A DNA stretch of 64,000 nt from Anniella stebbinsi (GCA_029215795.1 JARDYH010000003.1:264525562-264589561), one strand, 5' to 3'; shown: positions 11,046 through 22,416, counted from the first letter of the stretch. Made by a program: numbers and translations. Notes: a model not told the origin generated them from the letters alone.

Positions 11046-12169
11046 GAATGGTGTTATATTAATGTTTTAAGTTGTGCATTAGTTCCTTACCTATTCTATT
11101 GCGACTAATAATCAGACTTAAAATGGAAAATAAATATACCTCCATCCACTTCCCAGGGAAAATGAACCACCCCCCAAATCTAGAGCCCAGGTTCCCTGAT
11201 CCTACCCCTCTGAACGCCAGTCCTCATCTAACTCCCAAAGAAATCTAAGTGGCTGTTATTCCCCCCCTCTCCCCCAACTGAAAATGGAACAGCCCATCAG
11301 GAGACACTATTCAAAAACTAAACAATCTAAGCCTCCCCCCCTGCACCAACTTACCATTGCCTGTAGTAGAAAGAGTGTGTTAAAGTACATCAAGCCTGCA
11401 AATACACACCCAAATATGTAATAAAATACAATACCATTTTGTCACACAGTTACAGCTTGTCTGTGGGGAGTAGTGTCCTGAACGAATAAGTGGATTGGGG
11501 AGGGAATTTGCGGGAAAATGAAACATAATTGCTAAATGCTGGTCATCCTGCAGGAACAAACAGACAGCTCCAGTCCAGGTGGGAGAAGCTGAAGTCAACG
11601 GTTTTCAGGGAAGGAGAGGATCGTGCAGCAGAAGGTAAGGTTGCAGTAAGGGCTCCCATCACTATACAAATACAGAATAAGAGCCGCAGGGCTGACTGCT
11701 GGTAAACCATCTGTCCGGATTTAACCCATACCTGGTAAGTGGTGCGTCTTTGCCAAGGAACTAGCATAGCAATTGTGCTCCATTCCAATCATCTAATTAA
11801 GCAAGATTTGTGAGGATGCACATCTTAGGATATTTGCTTTGAGTTACCTACTTCCACAGTCCAGAAGCACTCCGATCACTCTTTATAGCTATTGCTGAAG
11901 CTGCGTTTCTCTCACGCAATTGAAATATTCTCAGAATTATCATAGCCACTGCTTCTTTCACAGTTACTGCACGGAAGGAGGCACACCTGCTCTGAACCAA
12001 CCAGTCTTCTAACTGCCATCGACAGCATATCTGTGGCTGTTCTGCAGAGTAATGAAATTTTAAAATGGAAAAGTGTCCCTAAAAACAAAAGGGGGTAGAA
12101 CCTGATCCTTCCCTGAAATAGCAGGGAACTTTGAGGCCCTGTTTAAGACACCAATTTCTAATCTGACAG

Positions 12170-12435
12170 ACCCTGGGTTGGATCCAGCTTTATTGTTGTA
12201 ACATATGGATTATGGAATGACCTGCCGGGAGAGATCCGCCAATTTACCAGTCTTCTAGAATTCAAGAGAGCTACAAAGACTGATCTCTTCCGGCAGGCCT
12301 ACCCAGTCGAATTTTAAGACTTGGTTGATTTTAATAATGTTTTAATTTTATATGCTTTTAATCAGTTTTATGTATTTTACATTGTTTGTATTGATGTTGT
12401 TCCCCGCCTCAATCCGGAGGGAGAGGCAGGTAATA

Positions 12436-12471
<36 letters not shown>

Positions 12472-12491
12472 TATTATTATTATTATTATTT
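12170..12491 (+). mobile_element. L2-type LINE 3' end with (TAA)n/(TTA)n tail
   Basis: Contains the C-terminal remnant WNDLPGEIRQF and LLEFKRATKTDLFRQAYP, then the 3' end GTTGTTCCCCGCCTCAATCC. The tail is (TAA)n (12431-12471) followed by (TTA)n (12472-12491). It is the same subfamily as 22265-22449. Confidence 0.8.
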
Positions 12492-12559
12492 AGGATTGTC
12501 ATCATTTGCTGCTGAGAAATTGAAGTTCTTTTTTAAAAAGGAAAAAGGATTGAAATAAG

Positions 12560-12939
12560 TAGGGTAGTGCACCGCCTCAGGTCTGAATTCAGACCCTGAA
12601 TCAAAGCAGGTCGATTTGGCCCACCTCGGTCAGAATATGTATCGAGCCCAGATTGGGCTGAAGTGGGCCACTTCAGACTGGGCCACTTCAACCCAATTCA
12701 GGGTGATGGTGAGCCTCTGTCCCTGCCCGCACGTGGAACTTACCTGACTTATCTGGCAACCTGCCATCCTCAATGAGAGCCAACATTTTTAAGGAAGATG
12801 GTGGCTCTATTTTTTTCTAGTTCTAACTACAGCAGCCGTAAAGAGCCAGTTCCGGCCGGAGGGGGATTGGGGCCGATTCTGAAGCTCCAAATTGGCTTCG
12901 GAAGCAGATTGAGTGTGTGAGTGTCCATGCGCAGCCCTA
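12560..12939. mobile_element. hAT-type MITE, 380 bp
   Basis: Starts TAGGGTAGTGCACC and ends GCGCAGCCCTA, with a perfect 8-bp duplication GAAATAAG at 12552-12559 and 12940-12947. The GC-rich interior includes a CTTACCTGAC word at 12740. It lies only 74 bp upstream of copy C's left duplication. Confidence 0.85.
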
Positions 12940-13259
12940 GAAATAAGTATATTAGCTTTCTTTACGTGAATACTTTTCTTCTTTTCAGTCATTCGCACTC
13001 AGTTTCTCTGGCAATTATCTGTAGGGGTGTGCACTGGATCGGGTCCAGTCCATGATCCGGAGCCGATCCAGGGGAAATCGGATACAATTATCCGATTTCC
13101 AATCACCCCTCTGGATCGTCCGATCTTTCCCGAACTGGTCTGGAAGGGCCCACAACCGCTTCCATTGGCAGGCGTCAGCGGGCACCTGCTGATGGAAGCA
13201 GACAGCGGGGGGGGGGGGTGTTACCTGGTGGGGTGTCCTCCTCCTCCCATTGCTGGCTG

Positions 13260-13350
13260 TAAACTACTGCAAACTAGGCCTCGCGGCCTAGTTTACAGGA
13301 GAGCGCCAGGCACTCTCCTGTAAACTAGGCCACGAGGCCTAGTTCGCAGT
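13260..13350. repeat. Stem-loop in copy C (AAACTAGGCC arms)
   Basis: GCAAACTAGGCCTCGCGGCC and its inverse face each other across GGAGAGCGCCAGGCACTCTCC, a nearly perfect inverted repeat. Related sequence without the full palindrome occurs in copy A near 957-985. Confidence 0.75.
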
Positions 13351-13709
13351 AGTTTACAGCCGGGAACGGACGGAGGAGGACACCCCACCATTTAAGGAGT
13401 GGGGGGCAGCCTACCTGGGGGGACTGTCCACTTTCATTGGCGGGCGCCAGTGGGCGCCCGCCGATGGAAGCGGACAGCAGGGGGGCTGACCTGGAGGGGC
13501 TGTCTGCTGCCATCAGATCGTGGGGGGGGTTACCTGGGAGGGCTGTCCATTGCCATCGGCGGGTGCCATCGGGTGCCCACTGATGGAAGCAGACAGAGGG
13601 GGGGCTTACCTGGCAGGGCTGTCCGCTGCCATCCGCTGCTGTCCGGATGGCCGGATGGCAGCGGATGGCCCCGGGAGGTAAGGAGGACCACGAGGCGGTG
13701 GGGGGCCCA

Positions 13710-13898
13710 CTTACCTGCAGGGTCGTCCGCCGCCTTCACCTGTGTAGATCTACTGAGCACTAGGCTTTGTGGCCTAGTCCTCAGTAGAGCGCCAGGTGAT
13801 GATATCATCACCTGGCGCTCTACTGAGGACTAGGTCGCGAAGCCTAGTGCTCAGTAGATCTATGGCAGGTGAAGGCAGCGGATGACCCTGCAGGTAAG
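13710..13898. repeat. Large 189-bp stem-loop in copy C
   Basis: The stem begins CTTACCTGCAGGGTC and closes GACCCTGCAGGTAAG. It contains matched TCTACTGAGCACTAGGC arms and ends in the perfect palindromic tip GGTGATGATATCATCACC. The adjacent stem-loop 13916-13995 uses the same CTTACCTG/CAGGTAAG base. About 14 donor-like words, exact or near-exact and in both orientations, lie between 13220 and 14215. Confidence 0.85.
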
Positions 13899-14954
13899 GA
13901 GGATCGCCAGGGGGGCTTACCTGCCGGGGCCCCTCCACTGCCATCCGCTGCTGCCCAGGTGGCAGCAGATGGCAGCGGATGGGCCTGCAGGTAAGGAGGA
14001 TTGCGAGGGGGAGGAGGGAGGGGGCTCCCACTTACCTGCTGGGGCCATCTGCTGTTATCCGCTGGCACCCACAAGTGCCAGTGGATGACAGCAGATGGCC
14101 CCGGCAAGTAAGGAGCGAGAAGGGGAGGAGGGGGCTTATCTGCCGGGGTCATCTGCTGCTGTCTACTGGCACCCGCGGGCACCAGCGGATGGGAGCAGTA
14201 GGCCCCTGCAGGTAGCACAAGGGGGGAGAGACAGGGAGGGGGGAGTTAGGCCCCCACTCACCCCCTGCTGCCATTTTCCCCATAGACTTGCATTGGGGGA
14301 AAGCTTTCTTTCCCCCAATGCAAGTCTATGGGGAAAAATGGCAGCCGATCTGAAAATCGGACATCCGATTTTCGGATCGGGATTGGATCCAATCCGGGGG
14401 ACCTCCGATGTTTTTCTGATCTGATCTGGAACAAAATTGGAGGCCCCAATCTGGTGCCAATCTGATCTGGGAGGTCCGTGCACACCCCTAATTATCTGTA
14501 TTGTCCTCAGCTGGTAGTGATGGTAGTGGTGGTGATTGGAGGGCATGTTAGACAACCTACAGCAGCAGCATGAGTGAATATACAGGCAGAACTGATCTAG
14601 ACGTGCATCTGCATTACAGTGCTCACCCAAGGAAACGGGGAATTTGCTGGGAAATCTGGCCCATTTGGGGTTCACCAGACTTCCATGGCATGCCTGATTT
14701 GGCTTGCATTTTCCATGAATTCCAGGGACTTCTTACATATTTCCTTCCTTTTAATGTGTGCAAATGTCTACTTCCACAAATCATAGTAATAAAAATAATA
14801 TGGATACCTGCCAGCTGGCCCAACTCACTGAGCACCGGGTGAGCCAGTGGGCAAGAGATGGAACTGAGTCTGGGAGGCTGAGCTGATGAAAGCTTGTTGA
14901 GCTCCAACTGCATTCCTCTGACTTCCCTAATGCAGGCTTCTTTGAACTGTCTGG

Positions 14955-15176
14955 GGCCTCATCCACACCAAGCAGGATTTTGCCTTATGCAAATGGCATG
15001 AAAGCAGTATATAAAGGCAGGAGCCACACCAAGTAGGATATAGCAGTATATGGCATATGTCTATGGGCCCCAACAGTTGTCAGTGCACTTCAATACCACG
15101 ATAAAGCAGTAGTGTGGCTCCTGCTTTTTATATATTGCTTTCATACCACTATATCCTGCTTGGTGTAGATGGGGCC
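14955..15176. mobile_element. MITE with GGCC-type ends, copy 1 (3-bp duplication)
   Basis: The terminal inverted repeats are GGCCTCATCCACACCAAGC and, on the right, the complement of GGCCCCATCTACACCAAGC, flanked by TGG on both sides (15177-15179 on the right). Related copies are at 23075, 27614 and 50278, with TGA, ACT and TAA flanks. Three-base duplications suit a PIF/Harbinger-type mechanism, which is an inference since the motifs are not all TWA. Confidence 0.75.
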
Positions 15177-15179
15177 TGG

Positions 15180-16120
15180 ATGTATCCTTTGAGGAACGGG
15201 ATGGTAGTCATGCAGAACAGTGTAAATACAACCAATGGTTATGCACAACTCGTTGCTCATTACTGCGGCTGGCCAATCATGTGAATGAACTGAAAGTAAT
15301 TTTGTATAATACAACCTATTTTCAATAATTGCTCTTTAATTTGTTTATAGTTAGCAGTTCTTTCTCAGGGTGTGTGTATCTAAGGAATTAAGGTGGGGGA
15401 GTTTTGTTTTGTTTTTCTTAAAAATCATAATTAAAAAAGTCCTTTTTCAACATTCATTTCCAAGTTCAGAAAAATTGCTGAATTTCAAATTTGTGCAAAC
15501 AAGTTCTACTCCAACCACCTTATAAAAAGCATCTCTAATTGACGGAATACTTTCCCCCCTTCATGGTAGGCAGTCAGTAACTCTAGGCTAACTATACAGA
15601 GATTATAAGAACGCCATTGAGGCTCACTGCATCATTTTCAGGTGCTGGCTATTGAAACATCTCCCGTGTTAATAATATTCATAATTCAGATTTTTCTTTT
15701 ATCTGTCATTACCCTTTCTGTGTCCTCTGCTTGTTTTCACTTCCAGCTACCCAACTCCCCTGGTGCCCTTTGAGAGAAAGTGCTAAAATGATTTTTCTAG
15801 GCACGTTTATCGTTCTTTGACTTCTTACTAACAAACCTCATATGTTGAGACACTTAAAATATTTCTGCGGTATAAATTTCCTAGTGTAGTGTTACATATG
15901 TGCACCCAACTTCTGAGTGGCGAGAAGTTTCAGGCAGTCCAGGGCTCAGCCAGGGTACAATTTTCTCAGCAGGAGATCTCTGGAGACTTAGGGCATTTCT
16001 GTGATAAAGGGTTTATTTACACTTCTATGCAGGGTGAACATCCATACTCCAGCATTCTTATTTCCCATCAAATTTTCTTGGGGAACCTCTGCTCCCCTGA
16101 ACAAATCCAAAGTTTAAATA
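15180..16120. other. No gene recognised
   Basis: AT-rich sequence without a recognisable gene, RNA or well-delimited repeat. Confidence 0.5.
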
Positions 16121-16121
16121 C

Positions 16122-16686
16122 TAGGGCTGTGCTGATATTTTTGACCATTCAAGGGGTGGGGTGGGGGTAAATATGACATCACATATGAAAATAGTGGGAA
16201 TCTTTGGAGAAATTAACAAGATATGGGGCTTTGGCAGTTATTAGGCATGTTATTACTGTTATTTGGAATGTATGGGTTTTGTTAAATTCATTCTATCTGC
16301 ATTTTGTTCCATTGTCTGCGCATCAACAGTATCACATTCCCCCCCCCCATTTCCCTAACTTGCATTTGTATGCACTTGTGCAAATTTGCACCTGCACAAA
16401 TGAGCAAATACTCCCGCCCACAAAATACACATTTTTACACTTTTGCCTATAGGAGAAATGCACATTTTCAGCCAGTGTTTCCCCCTCCCCCCATGTTACG
16501 TATATTTTATTTTATTTTCTATGATTTAATTTCCAGAAAGTTCCATAAAGTTTTTTAAAAATATGGTCTGCAAATCCTTGGAACTGGTGCAATTTGGGAA
16601 AAGCTGGTCTGGCGTGGATTCTGTGAGTTGTAGTCATAGAAATCTGAACTCATTTGATTATGTTGCATATTTCTCTGACATCCCTA
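16122..16686. mobile_element. Old hAT-like MITE, TAGGGCTGTGC end
   Basis: Starts TAGGGCTGTGCTGATATTTT and ends ACATCCCTA. The right half (16340-16686) matches 63420-63726, including TTGCACAAATG words, the ATTCCAGAAAG-like block and the final ACATCCCTA. Flanking eight bases do not match, so the duplication has decayed or one end is misplaced. Confidence 0.5.
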
Positions 16687-16689
16687 ACT

Positions 16690-17845
16690 GCTATGAGGTG
16701 GCTGAGAAGTATGTGTTTGTGTTGTCTTCCTTTTACAACCCACATGCCATATTCTCTGCACTTGGACAGGGAGATGGTTGCCACTTCCATCCAGAGCAGG
16801 GAGTGTTCTTTGTAAGCACAGGGTGCGCTGGCTGACGATGATGCTCCTGTGTCTGCAAATACTCTTTTCTCCCTGCTCATGTCTCCCCTCCCCCCTCTCT
16901 GTTGGAAGACTCTTCTACCTCCAGCAATGCCAAGGATCTACCTATAGACCAGGAGGAACCTGAGCCCTTGGGGTGACTCCCATGAGGACATCACCCATGG
17001 AGAATAAGGACTCTGCCTCAGAGGTGGAGGTGGAGAAACCTTGGGAGAGATACTGCTTGAAAAGACAGAAGAAGTGCTAGACTGAGCCAGAGGCCTCCTC
17101 GTGAGAAAAAGTCTACTTGCATGTAGGAGGCTTGCTCACGAAGATGACCTTTTCAGCTGCATTCACTGAGAGGTCACAGATGAATCTTGGCATGGTTCCG
17201 ACAGCCTCTGCATTAAAAAAACCAGTTGTGTAAGGCCTAAGGTGTTGCTGGAAACAATGTTGACCATATCTTCCTGGCCAAATTTCCTCTTTCTTGGGAT
17301 TGCTTCAAGGTTTGACTACTTCTATACAGAACTCTCGCTGTTCTTCCACCTGCCCCTTGTCTGCTGTGCAGGCTTGGAGCCTGTTTGCCTGTAACTTAGA
17401 CTACTGAGACTTTATCTTCTGCCTGATCCCAGTTTGTGCTGACCTTCTTGGAACCCTTTGACCCTTGAACCTGCAACTGCGAGTCTTAGATTCTAGAAAT
17501 GGGACAGCTTGCAGCACAAGCTTTCAGACTGCAGCATTTCTTGCAATAGCCATGTGATCACATAGGGATGTTGCTGGAGTTTGATACAGGGTGGAGTCTG
17601 GGTAGCTGCTAAACTGGGGTCTGAGGGGTTCGGTAAGCATCTGGCAGCAGGGATGGAGATGTGTCCATCCATCCCTATGGTCACACAACTTTAGGCACCT
17701 GAGAAACTGCCTAAAGTTTGAGATCTTGGAGGAGTCTTTTCGGGGGATGGAGCCTGCTGAGCTTTCATCACCTCGGAACCCCAGGCTTCTGCTCATTTCT
17801 CTGTGAGTTGGTGTGACTTGATCTGAATCGAGTTGAGTTTGTTCA
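16690..17845. other. No gene recognised
   Basis: Moderately GC-rich unrecognised sequence. The composition of 16880-17500 resembles a degenerate transposon, but I see no ends or domains. Confidence 0.4.
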
Positions 17846-17849
17846 TGGT

Positions 17850-17893
<44 letters not shown>

Positions 17894-17894
17894 G
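17850..17894. repeat. (TTG)n microsatellite
   Basis: About 14 TTG units. Minus-strand polyglutamine and plus-strand polyleucine frames are products of it. Confidence 0.95.
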
Positions 17895-18507
17895 ATGTTC
17901 TGTTTTTTTATTATTTGTCAAAATGGAAATGTGCACAAATTTTGCATAATTTGTGTGAAGTACAAAATGTTCCCATATTTCTGGAAATCCCCTGCAGTTT
18001 GGCTCGTAACTACAAGCTGTGTCAGTTGCTAAAGAGGAGTCTGTTGAGCACAATAAGGGTTGGATTTCACAATGACAGCCATCCCTAGCTGAGCTGAAAG
18101 CCTGCTGTGAAGAGCTGTGAGTGAGTGGGTTTCAGGGCCGGGAGTGGAATTTGAAAATAAAAAAATAGGTAGAAGATCCCTTGGACAACTCATTCACTGA
18201 ATAAGGCAGATGGTTATGGAACTTCTACATTTCTTTGAAAATCTCCCCCTCCCTGCAGAAAAAGCAATGATTCTTTTTCAGGGAGGGAAGAATTTCCTGG
18301 AAGTAGAGGAGTTCTAAAACTCTCCTCTGGGCCTTTTCTATGTGAGATGTATAAAACCCTCCACTTTACTGAGGCTTCTTCCTCTTCTTCAGGTACCTTC
18401 TCCTATCGGAGGTTAGCTATCATTATATCTATTTCTGTTTTTGATGCCACCGCTCTAAATAATTGTATACAGAAGTATAGCCACATTTCAAAAGATTCAA
18501 TTTTGTT

Positions 18508-18665
18508 CTAATTGTTTTTCTTAAGTGTCCAAGTCTCCACTCCATAAAATAATATTAAAAACACGTAGCATCTTACCATCTGAGTCCTCAGTGTAAGATT
18601 AAGGTCCCAATTACATTGCAGTTGTTTCATTTTGACAAAAAAAAATGGTAGCAAAGCGTGGGAGA
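18508..18665 (-). pseudogene. Non-LTR reverse transcriptase C-terminal remnant (RTE-like)
   Basis: The minus strand encodes a short stretch ending MVRCYVFLILFYGVETWTLK, resembling the segment after the palm/thumb of RTE-clade and related LINEs, where a YG-ESWTL motif follows a hydrophobic run. Only about 50 codons are recognisable and no flanking element ends are visible. RTE assignment is tentative; another non-LTR clade is possible. Confidence 0.4.
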
Positions 18666-19980
18666 GGCCCTGGAAGATGACAATGTTGTGTAAAGGACCC
18701 ACAAACTACTGTAAGTGAGGAATCATGACTTCACAATAAATGGCTCATGAAGAAAGGCTCATGTTATAAAATGTCTAAAATGACTGATGGAATGGTCTCT
18801 CAGAAGTTCAGGGGGGGAGGAATTGAATTTTAGTATTTGGTACTGTTGCCAACTGATGGTTTTCTAAAAATGTGTGTTGCTGGAGTCCATTATGGAAAAT
18901 GTTTCTTGCTTCAAAAAATAATAATTCCATAGCTTATTGCGAAATCCTTCGGGTGCTAAAGATGAATGGATCCTTTCACATAGATATCTTCTCTTTCTGC
19001 AATACGCTAAGCTGAAATTTTGCATTATTTAATTAAGGCATAAACATGATCAAAAAAATGACAGCAATCTGAATTTTTATAAAAAAGAGAGAGGAGAAAA
19101 TGGTTTCTGCTGTTTTATCACACCATTATATGCTCCAGGTGATCATTGAAACTCAAGTGCCTGGTTAATCAAAGAGGAGACTGTTGCCTTTCTCAGGCCA
19201 TTAAAATTTGATGCATCCAGCAGCTAATTAGGTGTGTCTCCTCTCTTAAGACATGTGTTCTTGGTCTGCATGACAATAATTTCACTATTAGTTTATATAG
19301 CTTCTCTTAGCCTCAACCCGTAATGTAGGCATCATTGTATCTGCAGGCATTGTTCTGCATCTTACTTGGACGAGGGGGGGGGAAGCAACTGATTTCATTG
19401 TTCAACATCCCTCTGAGTACACCAGTTTCCATTTCTCCTGCATTTATTTTTTTTTAATGATCTCAATTTCTTTTTTTCCAGAATATGACAAATGTGGTGA
19501 CTTTTGATAAATTCTTATGAAAACTTTACTGAAATTAAATTCTTGCCCTTCTGAGCAAGGCAAATTCAATGGGCACAGTTGCTCCCAGCATGGACGGGAT
19601 CATGATGTGCCTGACTGCCAAATAGCTGTTAAACCCAGGATCCTATCAGAACAAACAAAGAGGTGGTAGCCCTAACTAAGCACTGATATGGTTGAATACA
19701 CAGGGATTCAAACCCAGAAAGAGGCAAGCTTTCAAAGCTCTAGGTCTAGATGGAAAAAAATGTGTAAATTTCAGTTTCTCCTACAATCTTTCTCCCCTCC
19801 TCGCCCCGCTCCCTCTTTTTTTTTACATCTCAGATTCTTTCTGTCTGGAATATGGAAAACACTGTGGTAACTTCTTATTGAAACAAAACTGAAATGAAAT
19901 CCTCACCCACCCAGCCTTTCCCCTTTGTACCCCTGAGATCACTATTCTCACCCTACGACATAAAATAAGCTTCCTATGTC

Positions 19981-20360
19981 TAGGGATTTCCGAAGAAATC
20001 CACTTGGGGGTTGAAGCTTGACGAGATTCCTTTAGTTTAGTCCTTCCCAGTCTTCAGCCAGCTTTCCACTCAATTTTCATGGAGTGGAAAGCTGGCTGAA
20101 GCTTTCCAGTCGATTTTCATTGAGTGGAAAGCTGGTTGGTGGATTTTTGCTTTAAAATAAAAATAAAAATAGGTAAATAGATATTAGCACAATTTGCAGC
20201 CGTAATTTGCGCAAGTTGCGCAAATTGGTGTTGAAAGTTGCATGAACTTTTGCACATTTTTTAAAAAAAAATGCAAAAAGGTTCCTGGAAATCAGGAAAA
20301 ACCCACAGCTCAGCCTGTCAGGACAAAAGAGATATGGATTTCCCAGTGACGGACATCCCA
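19981..20360. mobile_element. Old hAT-like MITE, 380 bp
   Basis: Starts TAGGGATTTCCGA and ends GACGGACATCCCA. Flanks CCTATGTC (19973-19980) and CCTGTGAC (20361-20368) agree at 6 of 8. It contains a local direct and inverted repeat around GAGTGGAAAGCTGGCTGAAG (20060-20135). Confidence 0.6.
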
Positions 20361-20639
20361 CCTGTGACTGCCATTGACATTCTATAGCAAAGATGGAAAG
20401 AAAGACCGCACAATTCAGAACAATTCAGAACCTGAACATCATCAACTCAAATGTTCAGGAGGATGAGCAGTGTGAGCAAGCAGATGGTGGGATAGCTAGA
20501 GCTTTGGTCTGATTCAGCAGGACAAGGAAGGAGGGCTATGGTTCTTCTGTTCTTAGGAGGTTTTATAGGCTTCAGAGAAGGAAGGTAGGAAGGAAGACGG
20601 TTTTGTTTGCTCTTGCAGTGAACCTGAGACAGCTTACAT

Positions 20640-20837
20640 GATCCTCCTCCTCTTCTCCATTTTACATGGTCCTTCTTCTCCTCTCCACTAACCTACCTCT
20701 ACTCTGTGAGGTTGGTTAGGCTGAGAGTGAGTGACTGGCCCAAAGCCACTCACTCAGGTTCATGCCCATATGGGATATAGAACCTGGATCTCCCATGTCC
20801 CAGTCTTGTGCTCTAACCACTACACCACGCTGGCTTT
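20640..20837 (-). mobile_element. tRNA-derived SINE, minus strand
   Basis: Read on the minus strand it begins GCCAGCGTGGTGTAGTGG, an RNA polymerase III A-box context. A B-box-like GGTTCTATATCCC follows about 45 bp downstream, then GGGCCAGTCACTCACTCTC. The same arrangement occurs on the plus strand at 47634-47871. It is a retroposed SINE and not a tRNA gene, since anticodon and acceptor stems are not preserved. Confidence 0.8.
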
Positions 20838-21258
20838 CTTCCCAGAGGGGCTTAAATTGTTTTGATCTTTTATTGTGCACCACTCTGATATCTGTCAGTT
20901 GATACATTCTTTATTAAATGAACAAAAGTGCAAATGGAGCATCTTATCTGTAATTAGGATTTTGCCTTATCTAAAAATGAGAGGACTAGAGCAGATCCAA
21001 AAACAAAACAAAACAAAAAAAGAGGGCAGTGAAACTGAGGAGGTGGGTGGGATATCTCTCATAAGAAGAAAGGTTTAAATAAATCGGCTTCTTTAACTTT
21101 AAAACAATTTATTTATTTGAAGTCTTTTTATGATGCTGGTCAGCCAGGAAATCTCCCCGAATGGCTCATGTATAATCAATTGAGCAAGGTTGTTCCTGCC
21201 TGCAGGATTGCATCTAAGAAGACCTGACACTCAAGGAAAAAAAGAATGGGGAGTGGAC

Positions 21259-21288
21259 GGGAGGGGAGGGGAGGGGAGGGGAGGGGGG
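21259..21288. repeat. (GGGGA)n tract, G-quadruplex candidate
   Basis: About five GGGA(G) units plus a G6 run on the plus strand give more than four closely spaced runs of four Gs. Confidence 0.85.
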
Positions 21289-21381
21289 AAATTTCTCAAC
21301 ATGGCTAGTAGAATGGACGTGCTCTCCCTCTTTTCTCCCTCAGTACAGCCCACTGGAGTGGTTTCTGATGGTGTCAGTTGA

Positions 21382-21405
21382 GGAGAGAGAGAGAGAGAGA
21401 GAGAC

Positions 21406-21438
<33 letters not shown>
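21382..21438. repeat. (GA)n microsatellite with (CAGA) interruptions
   Basis: Nearly 57 bp of GA, directly abutting the tail of the minus-strand CR1 copy at 21439; probably grown from that junction. Confidence 0.95.
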
Positions 21439-21600
21439 ATCATAGAATAGTAGAATTGGAAGGCCATTGAGTCCAACCCGTGCTCAATGTAGGAATCCAC
21501 CTTAAAGCATACCTGATGGATGGCTGTCCAGCTGCCTCTTGAATGCCTCTAGTGTAGAAGAGCCCATGACCTCCCTAGGTAATTGGTCCCATTGTTGTAC
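21439..21600 (-). mobile_element. CR1 LINE 3' end, minus strand
   Basis: The minus strand ends with the CR1 tail (complement of AATCATAGAATAGTAGAATT) and carries the complement of GAGTCCAACCCGTGCTCAAT. Equivalent to 1262-1517 and 56457-56580. Confidence 0.8.
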
Positions 21601-21744
21601 TGGGGGCATATGTATATAGGAACAAAAGAATCTCCCTTATTTCAGGCCTGACTATTTGCTCATCTAGCCCTGTTATTTATTTTTTTCATTATCAAAAGTT
21701 AAATGTCTACGCTTAACATTTATGTCAGGGTCAGTCAATGTGAT

Positions 21745-22190
21745 GCCTCTGAGGTGTTTTGGAACACAACACTAACCAAACACTATGTTCAACATCTAAG
21801 GCCTTCCTCTGAGTGCCTACTCTGAGGGAAGCTCGGAGGTCGGCAACAAGGGAGAGGGCCTTCTCTGTGGTGGCCCCCCAATTGTGGAACAATCTCCCTG
21901 ACGAGGCCTGCCTGGCGCCAACTTTGTTATCTTTTCAGCGCCAGGTCAAGACTTTCCTCTTCTCTCAGGCATTTGGCAATATCTGAGGAGCCTGGGTTTG
22001 TTTTTGTTTTTGTAGCTTTTTTGGGCTGTTGTAGCGGTTTTAAATGTATATGTGTATTCTGTGTATGTTGTATGTTTTTGCTGTTTTAATTTTTGTTTAT
22101 TGTTTTTAATTGTTTTAATCCTTTGTAAACCACCCAGAGAACTTCGGCTATGGGGTGGTATACAAATGTAATGAATAAATAAATAAAAAA
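21745..22190 (+). mobile_element. L2-type LINE 3' end
   Basis: Encodes a broken C-terminal remnant with the pattern RAFSVVAPQLWNNLP and VKTFLFSQAFG, then a T-rich 3' untranslated region, the end GGGGTGGTATACAAATGTAA and an (AAATA)n tail. The stop-containing frame and 5' truncation make it inactive. Confidence 0.85.
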
Positions 22191-22262
22191 ACTCCCATCA
22201 CCCTTGGCCAGAATGATCAGGGATTATGAGACTTGTAGTCTAACACATTTGGAAGGCACTAG
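22191..22262. mobile_element. Half of a hAT-like MITE (ACTCCCATCA family)
   Basis: ACTCCCATCACCCTTGGCCA then GACTTGTAGTCTAACACATTT and a GGCACT end. This is one arm of the palindromic family seen at 53589-53697 and, in part, at 46211-46282. Confidence 0.55.
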
Positions 22263-22264
22263 GT

Positions 22265-22416
22265 TACCTACCCTTGCTTTTAAGGATGCTTTTAGGATGT
22301 TTTAGGTTTTTTTTATGCAGTTTTAATAATATGTGTCATGTTTTAATCAGTTTTATGTATTTTATCATGTTGTTGTTCCCCGCCTCGATCCAGACGGAGA
22401 GGTGGGTAAGAAATAA

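Larger units (their letters stand above)
13022..14490. mobile_element. Palindromic GC-rich hAT-type element, copy C (1.47 kb)
   Basis: The ends TAGGGGTGTGCAC and its exact complement are flanked by a perfect 8-bp duplication ATTATCTG at 13014-13021 and 14491-14498. GATCGG-rich arms flank a sub-terminal hairpin at 14280-14335, where the CCCCATAGACTTGCATTGGG motif faces its complement. The interior (13200-14215) is a run of stem-loops. Open frames of 60-170 codons on both strands arise from the GC-rich repeats and lack domains. The exact ends and duplication suggest a fairly recent insertion. Confidence 0.93.

Noticed and set aside
13200..14215. CpG island promoter of a host gene
   Set aside because: The GC-rich block coincides exactly with the interior of a mobile element, and no gene or exon follows.
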